Below, in pieces: positions 58,701-64,000 of a DNA stretch of 64,000 nucleotides; the first letter of the stretch is position 1; every line of letters starts with the position of its first letter. The stretch comes from Adiantum capillus-veneris. Its lineage: Eukaryota; Streptophyta; Polypodiopsida; Polypodiales; Pteridaceae. A program made the position numbers and the translations under genes. The DNA lies in the NCBI GenBank assembly GCA_014529385.2, contig CM043942.1, forward strand, positions 107,461,141 to 107,525,140. The letters are read 5' to 3'. The notes under the pieces are model-generated. The model was given only the letters and a program-made list of their open reading frames with translations, searched no databases and was not told the origin of the DNA.

Positions 58701-59082
58701 CACTCTTTGGGGGTGTGGGGTCCATGTGCGATGTGAAAGGAGAGTCCACTTCCCCACCCCCTTCGTGTGCTTCATTTGCATCAGGTTCCGAGCGAGTAGC
58801 TCTACCTAATGTTTCCATGAAACGGCTAAACATACTAGTACTAGGCTGTGGAGCTTCGGGAGGTGCATGGACTTCTCTCTCAGTGTTTTGGTTAGGGTAT
58901 GCTTCCATGATTTCTGAGTCGGAGGAGGAATCACTAGCGGCTATTTTAGGGTCTTGGGTGGTGCTACCTTGTGTCCCCGCTGAGGGTCTAGAGCTTATCG
59001 TGGATGGGTAATGGGTGTCCGTTTGAACAGAGGCACCCTCAATATGCTCGTGTTCTAGCACCCGCCCAGAGCGTAAGTGCAT
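55777..59082 (-). CDS. Gag protein of the gag-protease element, 1,101 residues
   Basis: A single uninterrupted minus-strand frame starting MHLRSGRVLEHEH. The first 330 residues are Ser/Thr/Pro-rich and probably disordered; 335-420 is Pro-rich. The retrotransposon Gag domain spans about 456-620 (LTQKFNGDEDARKHIEVFEQ, LSGKAGDWYRTL, RDFISRLKHLNSRCP). Four zinc knuckles follow: residues 686-698 (CSICLGPHSTSEC), 709-722 (CNACGRYGHQAKDC), 861-873 (CYECGGPHRAAEC) and 899-911 (CNRCGIDHLIAQC). Only the second has CX2CX4HX4C spacing; the other three have X3 before His. A basic Lys-rich tail (KAKKKKTRRKKSQN) ends the protein. It would form particles and bind RNA. The length is well above usual plant Gags (roughly 300-500 residues). 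The intact frame fits recent mobilisation. Confidence 0.88.
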   Translation of the reverse strand: MHLRSGRVLEHEHIEGASVQTDTHYPSTISSRPSAGTQGSTTQDPKIAASDSSSDSEIMEAYPNQNTEREVHAPPEAPQPSTSMFSRFMETLGRATRSEPDANEAHEGGGEVDSPFTSHMDPTPPKSVHVDILPTSYQEGPVELPPSEVPSRVPLVTSKTTGSNIASTSQETINTSTLEGLFINDHWTYDLHTEVLTDLHSGHAYHVGWIEIVQSTSSATSIEDQQKMICNVIHGIIQSERQNRGVNILSTGPMRFLDTSKAQQPTLSQMETPLMSPMDPSYVISPGVSMQSEPPSENFSFPNLAQPSIKENTVLTPRISLRENVPMTSTVSAVPLPSVVIPNMGPRPYVPLAPYAHMAPTPPIVPLAYAPRVPLPSPYPSGPMPGYVPYPASSIHMPRPVPVPLPHMIPRVPPPALPPHIGDLAAFAQTIGRSIAENMRHASDREPRSKAVQIAKLTQKFNGDEDARKHIEVFEQVCDSLGERNELHKCNALSLTLSGKAGDWYRTLRVDEKTIYPTLRRLFLKEYIREGVLWGVASQLQKAERKEGESVRDFISRLKHLNSRCPVNERFNNNQLLDRFIRGLRNEGIYNGLVIRGITTWEDVTANAIQLEDNLMIAGMRVSTDTRSTSSQAIEYEPMTAKPIANEPKVFETFLTDLTKAIQESLKDNRPPQNSHMYPRREQQWCSICLGPHSTSECPTFRVKFNGTCNACGRYGHQAKDCLMIKRMMANRPPVAWTDAPRAPVLMPTPHVEQLPQHMVPRPQNVLQATPLPPPVLGPQPPHPRVAPMNQVGCEPSNAYAYGCEEEIDTSIAYGLDTLEECPIYYMEDCWGQVKPVYQAAALASRGQNINTQARRPPLQCYECGGPHRAAECPIRLQKNASQMQVNQGSTSAMPILTCNRCGIDHLIAQCPYNPNAPKITPLNLVEIASVTSPIPPVAPAYAITRSMLQGPGHILEERDTASVIQAKKKKTRRKKSQNTENSKPSSKTNIGTGDDPVYMNDLEDDSDSVETMETRTNTTKGKTDKENRNMEPNENRIRENHKEPLKTPQVFPNPIQDPQDKPQGQKGKNRKKKIGTYPNPVDEIKQVKHLRGLVGRLKGN

Positions 59083-59682
59083 GTGCTTTTGATACCCTAA
59101 GGTGTCAAAAAGCTGCTCTAGGAGGCCTTGTGACTAGTTTTTAGCGTGTTTTTTGTTTGTTTTTTTGCTAGATTTTTTAGAGCGTGTCGTGGAATGGGCC
59201 GTGTGATAGCTCGAAACGAGCGTATCGGTCAGAGGGTCGTGCCGTGCATTACAGCCCTCCGTTTGGTCACTCTATGCCCTCGGAATCCCTAAAACTGTCA
59301 ATTTCCAGTAGGGAACTAGGCGCAAACTAGAAAGTCTAAGGGTGCAAGTGGGAAGAGAAAGGAGGAGAGTGGAGGACTTGTCCCACATGCTCTCATTCTC
59401 TCTTGAGGGAGTAGGGTATATATATAAGAGTGAGTCTAGTATTGCAGAAAATTAAAAAACGCAGAAATGTAGAAAATTGCAGAAATTGAAAACGCCGAAC
59501 TTGAAAATGCAAAAATTGCAGAAATTCAAAAAACGCAGACAATAGCAGAAATTGAAACTTGACAGCAAATGTAGAAAACGCAAAAAAAAGAAATCTCCAT
59601 GCACTCCTTCCCTGCCTTTCCTATGATAGAAATTGCACCACAAGGAAGCGTAAAGTGCTAACCGAGCTTAGTGTAGGGCATA
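59083..59682 (-). promoter_or_regulatory. 5' leader of the gag-protease element with repeated motif
   Basis: About 600 bp between primer site and Gag start. Between 59,443 and 59,590 a word close to GCAGAAATTGAAAA (plus strand) recurs about eight times. In LTR elements this zone holds packaging and dimerisation signals; that role for the repeats is a guess. Confidence 0.5.
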
Positions 59683-59700
59683 TCCCCGGCAACGGCGCCA
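59683..59700 (-). promoter_or_regulatory. primer-binding site, tRNA-Asp type
   Basis: On the minus strand TGGCGCCGTTGCCGGGGA, four bases inside the 5' LTR. This is the primer site well known from plant Ty3/gypsy elements that use tRNA-Asp. Confidence 0.88.
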
Positions 59701-59704
59701 AAAA

Positions 59705-60277
59705 TGTGCGCTCCTTGCCGCACTGTCGAAGCAAGGGACTTGCCGATACACCGTGTGCGAGCCACAAACGGCTCCAAGCACACAACAAGCCTAAACTAGC
59801 AAGCTCAAGAAAACAAAGGGTGTGTCACTCACCGCTCTACGCTCGCCTTCGTGGTGGATTCCTCGCCGCGATGAAGAAGAAGCTGCAGTCGTGCCGCGCT
59901 CAACCGCTTCGCCGCCGTCGTGCCTTCGTAATGCTCGATCGCACACACACTCTCCCTCTCTCTCTCTCTCACACACACACACACAAGGAGGTGAAGAAGA
60001 AGAAGATGGAGATGGAGAAGAGCACTCTTCAATTGCACAAATGAGAGAATGAGTAAAAATTAGGTTTAGTTGGCTTTTATAGGAGCTCACCCCATTCACA
60101 CTTGGGCGCCCATGCTTAACCAACTAATCCCTTGAATGTCCAAGTTAAAGTGCGCCTCTCATCGACGATCACTCTACCTTTCCCTATTGGTCCGACAAGC
60201 CCGGTACCTGACTCTACCAAATACATAATACACGTCCATCGTAGGTGATGGGTGTCCGTGAGCCGTGAGGGTTAACA
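59705..60277 (-). repeat. 5' LTR of the gag-protease element
   Basis: Near-identical partner of 51,697-52,270. The minus-strand TATA box CTATAAAAG at about 60,074-60,082 is the likely promoter for the element RNA. Confidence 0.92.
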
Positions 60278-60282
60278 GGCAG

Positions 60283-60563
60283 CTAAGTATGTAGACAACA
60301 CTGTAGACTCATCCTAGATTGCTGCAAAGACTGCCAAGGAGAAGAGCAAAGAAATCGCAGAGAGTGTGAAGGTGACTGCGGATAGCCTGAAATGCAAGGT
60401 AAATAATTCCACAAACTCCGCAAATGAGGCATCTGAAGATACCGCAAAGAGTGCAAAAGAGCATTACGAGCACGCACACTTGAAGGGGACTGTTGAAGAC
60501 TGATTGGAAGATGCTAAGGAAGACATCCAAAGTTGGACACAATGGGCTTATGATAAAGCATAG
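60283..60563 (+). pseudogene. LEA-like gene fragment, second part
   Basis: Continues the frame that begins at 51,666. The product is a repetitive, charged, Ala/Lys/Glu-rich helix with segments such as AAKTAKEKSKEIAESVK, NEASEDTAKSAKEHYEH and LEDAKEDIQSWTQWAYDKA, the 11-residue-type pattern of group 3/LEA_4-like proteins (dehydration protectants) or similar amphipathic proteins. In-frame stops occur (TAG near 60,316, TGA near 60,500, TAG at 60,561), so it is not functional. It lies between the two outer LTRs, which suggests capture of a host transcript by that element. Confidence 0.5.
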
Positions 60564-60938
60564 TCATTGTACCACTATTGCCAAGAAAGCTGAATACTTG
60601 GGTAGTCAAGGTACAACAAATCAAGGATCTCATGAAGCCACGGAGATAGAAAGCAGCACTGCATACATCTTAAAACAAAAGGCATGATTGGACGTACATG
60701 TGGATGATGCGGCAAACTAAGAGTACAAGTTGTAGTATCCAAGGTTTGCGGATCCAAGAGGGAGAATTCTGGTCAGAGTTCAAGATGCGGGTAGATGAAG
60801 ATGGTTGGTCCAGGAGCAAAGAGCGAAAGAGCCAGGAAGTGGCCTCGATGATCATTCTTGCATCACACTTCTCGAATTTCAAAAAAACCAATCAAGGGAT
60901 GCACTTGAGGGTTCGCACAATCCACCGTGCATGCCAAG
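60564..60938. other. remainder of the outer element's interior
   Basis: No recognised gene. The first 120 bp may continue the LEA-like sequence in another frame (AKKAEYLGSQ). The rest up to the right LTR is unassigned. Confidence 0.4.
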
Positions 60939-61243
60939 TGCATGTGCCCGAACCGCACATAGCTACAAATGACCCTTAGTGTAACTTCATGTGGGAATAA
61001 TCCCTTAGAAGGAGGGTATCTCAAGAGGCATAATCAGGAAGGGCTACGGGGATATGAAAGGGTGCTCATTATTTCTACATAAGGAAGGGTTTCCTTTGTA
61101 CGTTGTATCGGGATTTCTCATAATCAAAGTCTATGGAATCTGATGTATTCTTATTCTCTCTCTCTCTCTAATGCTGTGTTTTGCTTCTCTCTCTCTGCAT
61201 TTCTGTGAGCACAGTCTCGTAATAGACAACCATGCATATTACA
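60939..61243. repeat. LTR of the outer element, right copy
   Basis: Begins TGCATGTGCCCGAACCGCAC and ends CATATTACA, followed by CCATG. It lacks about 40 bp that the left copy has after CAAATGACC. Confidence 0.8.
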
Positions 61244-61248
61244 CCATG

Positions 61249-64000
61249 CTATGTTTTACAAAGGGGTTTTGTTCCAAGATCCACCGCAGGCCCAGCTTAC
61301 TCTATTGAAACTTAGAGAAAAGAAAAGGTCCACCACTTGTCCAACATAGGCTCCATTGAAACATGAAGAGAAGGATGCTCCACCATTTCTCCAAGATAGG
61401 TTCCATTGAAACATTGAGATAAGCAATCTCCACCATGTCTCCAAGCTAGGCTCCATTGAAATACCCTAAACATTCAAGGTCCACCACTTGTCCAAGCTAA
61501 CCATATTCAAACTTGAGGGGTTTACATTCAAGGTCCACCACTTGTCCAACCTATTATCCCTAGTAGAACGAGTGCTTTGGTCTCAAGATTCACCACTTGT
61601 ACACTCTATGTCATTATATTAAGAAGAATTATGTGTTAAGGTCCACCACTTGTCCAACCTATATGGTTATATCTGAAATGGTATCCTTTCTCACCACTTG
61701 AAGTGCCCATGATATGTTTTACATGGGGGTTTCATTCCAAGGTCCACCACTTGTCCAAGCTAACTCTATTAAACCATATAGAGAAAGAAAGGTCCACCAC
61801 TTGTCCAAGCTAGGCTCATTCAAACATGGAGAGAAGGAACCTCCACCGTTTCTCTTAGATAGGCTCCATTGAAACATGGAGAGAAGTAAGCTCCACCATG
61901 TCTCCAAGATGCTAGGCTCCATTGAAATATCCAATACCCATGATATTTTTTACATGGGGGGTTTACATTCAAGGTCCACCACTTGTCCAACCTATTATCC
62001 CTAGTAAGTTTGGTCTCATGATTCACCACTTGTCCACTCTATGTCATTATATTAAGAGGAACTGGGTGTTAAGGTCCACCACTTGTCCAACCTATAATGT
62101 TATAGCTTGAATGGTATTTTTTCTCACCACTTGTAACGCCCATGACATGATTTGCATGGGTTTTTTCTCCAAGGTCCACCACTTGTCCAAGCTAACTCTA
62201 CTGAAACATAGAGAGAAACAAAGGTCCAACACTTTTCCAAGCTAGGCTCCATTGAAACATGGACCTTAATACCAAATTATTCCTAGTAGCATGAGTGATA
62301 TTTTGTACATAGGGGGTTTACATTCAAGGTCTACCACTTGTCCAACCTATTTTCCCTAGTAGGTTTGGTCCCAAGTTCACCACTTGTCCAACTTATAAGG
62401 TTATATATTAAATGGTATTGTTTCTCAAAAATTTTAATGCCCATGATATGTTTTACATGGGGGTTTTGTTCCAAGGTCCACCACTTTTGCAAGATAACTC
62501 TATTCAAACATAGAGAGAAACAAAGGTCCACCACTTGTCCAAGCTAGGCTCCATTGAAACATGGAGAGAATGATGCTCCACCATTTATCCAAGATAGGCT
62601 CCATTGAAACTTGGAGAGAATCAAGTTTTACCATGTTTCCAAGCTAGGCTCCACTGAAACACTCTAGGGGGTTTTATTTCAAGGCCCACCACTTGTTTAA
62701 CCTATTATCCCTAGTAGCATGAGTGGTTTGGTTTCAAGATTCACCACTTGTACACTCTATGTCATTATATTAAGAAGAACAATGTGCTAAGGTCCACCAC
62801 TTGTCCAACCTATAAGGTTATATCTTAAATGGTATCCTTTCTCGCCACTTGAAATGCCCATGATATGTTTTACATGGGAGTTTCATTCCAAGATCCACCA
62901 CCTGTCCAAGCTAACCATATTCAAACATAGAGAGAAACAATGTTCCACGATTTGTCCAAGCTAGGTCCATTGAAACATGGAGAGAAGTAACCTCCACCAT
63001 TTCTCCTAGATAGGCTCCATTAAAACATGGAGAGAAGTAAGTTCCACCATGTCTCCAAGATGCTAGGCTCCATTGAAATACGCAAAACCCATGATATTTT
63101 GTACATGGGGGATTTACATTCAAGATCAACCACTTGTCCAACCTATTATCCCTAGTAGGTTTGGTCTCACAATTCACCACTTTTCCACTCTATGTCATTA
63201 TATTAAGAGGAATTGGGTGTTAAGGTCCACAACTTATCCAGCCTATAAGGTTATACCTTGAATGATATTTTTTACCACTTGTAATGCCCATGACATGCTT
63301 TACATGGGGGTTTTGTTCCAAGGTTCACCACTTGTCCAAGCTAATTCTATTGAAACATAGAGAGAAACAAAGGTCCACCACTTGTCTAAGCTAGGCTCCA
63401 TTGAAACATGGACCTTAATACCAAATTATTCCTAGTATGATGAGTGATATTTTTTACATGTATGGTTTGCATTCAAGGTCCACCACTTGTCCAACCTACT
63501 TTTCCTAGTAGGTTTGGTCGCAAGATTCACCACTTGTCCACTCTATGTCATTATATTAAGAATAATTGGGTGTTAAGGTCCACCACTTGTCCAACCTATA
63601 AGGTTATATATTAAATGGTATTTATTCTCACCACTTGTAATTTCCATGATATGTTTTACATGGGGGTTTTGTTCCAAGGTCCACCACTTGTCCAAGCTAG
63701 GCTCCATCGAAACATGGAGAGAATGATGCTCCACCATTTATCCAAGATAGGCTCCATTGAAACATGGAGAGAAGTAAGCTCCACCATGTCTCCAAGATGC
63801 TAGGCTCCATTGAAATATCCAATACCCATGATATTTTTTACATGGGGGGTTTACATTCAAGGTCCACCACTTGTCCAACCTATTATCCCTAGTAAGTTTG
63901 GTCTCATGATTCACCACTTGTCCACTGTATGTCATTATATTAAGAGGAATTGGGTGTTAAGGTCCACCACTTGTCCAACCTATAATGTTATAGCTTGAAT
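61249..64000 (-). repeat. satellite-like array, reversed, running off the right edge
   Basis: Reverse-oriented core AAGGTCCACCACTTGTCCAA and linkers fill the remaining 2.75 kb. The word TATCCCTAGTA (with variants) marks units near 61,553, 61,996, 62,348, 62,710, 63,148, 63,497 and 63,885: steps of about 440 or 350-390 bp, so full and shortened units alternate. The array continues beyond the window. Confidence 0.88.

Larger units (their letters stand above)
51697..60277 (-). mobile_element. young Ty3/gypsy-type gag-protease LTR retrotransposon, 8,581 bp
   Basis: LTRs 51,697-52,270 and 59,705-60,277 (574 and 573 bp) start TG and end CA on the element's strand, and by eye differ by about one substitution and three small length changes. 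GGCAG flanks both ends (51,692-51,696 and 60,278-60,282). Primer site of the tRNA-Asp type, purine tract, a 1,101-residue Gag and a protease frame are present; reverse transcriptase, RNase H and integrase are absent. The near-identical LTRs mean recent movement, so enzymes must have come from another element. Confidence 0.93.
51216..61243. mobile_element. outer LTR element carrying a LEA-like gene fragment
   Basis: Terminal direct repeats 51,216-51,549 (334 bp) and 60,939-61,243 (305 bp), each starting TG and ending ATTACA, flanked by CCATG (51,211-51,215 and 61,244-61,248). The array reads on normally from one flank to the other. Without the nested element the interior is only about 0.8 kb and encodes no Gag or enzymes, so it resembles a TRIM/LARD with captured host sequence. 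A purine-rich stretch beside the left LTR (minus-strand AAATAAGGAAGCGGAG) would suit minus orientation, but I see no convincing primer site. Confidence 0.78.

Noticed and set aside
53651-59011. Plus-strand open frames over the Gag and protease genes
   Set aside because: They are antisense shadows of the minus-strand Gag and protease frames and have no conserved motifs of their own.

Overview
The window looks like repeat-dense nuclear DNA from a land plant. Support comes from LTR retrotransposons with plant-type primer sites, a CACTA (En/Spm) DNA transposon with tnp2-type genes, a hAT remnant, a dirigent-like fragment, GT-AG introns, and long (TC)n and (CA)n microsatellites. A fern, lycophyte or other non-angiosperm is possible (DUF7869-like transposase, large degenerate arrays), but the sequence does not fix the species. 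I see no rRNA, tRNA or CRISPR locus, and no host gene that looks fully intact. The only gene with a clean multi-exon frame is one CACTA-encoded gene.

Layout. 1-3.8 kb: hAT transposase remnant, dirigent-like fragment, a pair of direct repeats, and the left end of a TTAA-flanked transposon. 3.8-5.8 kb: broken copia gag-protease. 5.8-19.65 kb: gag-only LTR element B, split by a second gag-only LTR element A (7.13-14.93 kb). Both carry the same unusual 18-nt primer-site-like sequence. 19.7-22.9 kb, minus strand: decayed gene resembling DUF7869-type transposases. From 23.0 kb to the right edge: a very large satellite-like array built on the core TTGGACAAGTGGTGGACCTT. It has a higher-order unit of about 442 bp, runs forward up to about 47.6 kb and reversed from about 48.2 kb.

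Several elements are inserted in this array and can be bounded exactly because the array supplies the empty site. They are a 6.0-kb CACTA element (31,275-37,316, 3-bp duplication ATA), two 1.3-kb elements with CACTAG termini and TTAA duplications (39,515-40,835 and 49,244-50,582), and an LTR element at 51,216-61,243 (duplication CCATG). The last carries a LEA-like gene fragment and is itself split by a young gag-protease LTR element (51,697-60,277, duplication GGCAG, tRNA-Asp-type primer site). Between 42.2 and 47.3 kb lie broken genes with SET-domain, possible methyltransferase and FCP1/HAD-phosphatase signatures; one intron is full of the satellite.

Functional picture: no LTR element here encodes reverse transcriptase or integrase, so all would need enzymes supplied in trans. 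Many nonsense codons can be explained by C-to-T change at CAG or CGA, as expected of methylated, silenced DNA. The most interesting signals are the TTAA-targeted family whose termini co-vary within each copy, the 442-bp array with its orientation switch, the cluster of chromatin-modifier-like pseudogenes, and the recently active gag-protease element with no polymerase.
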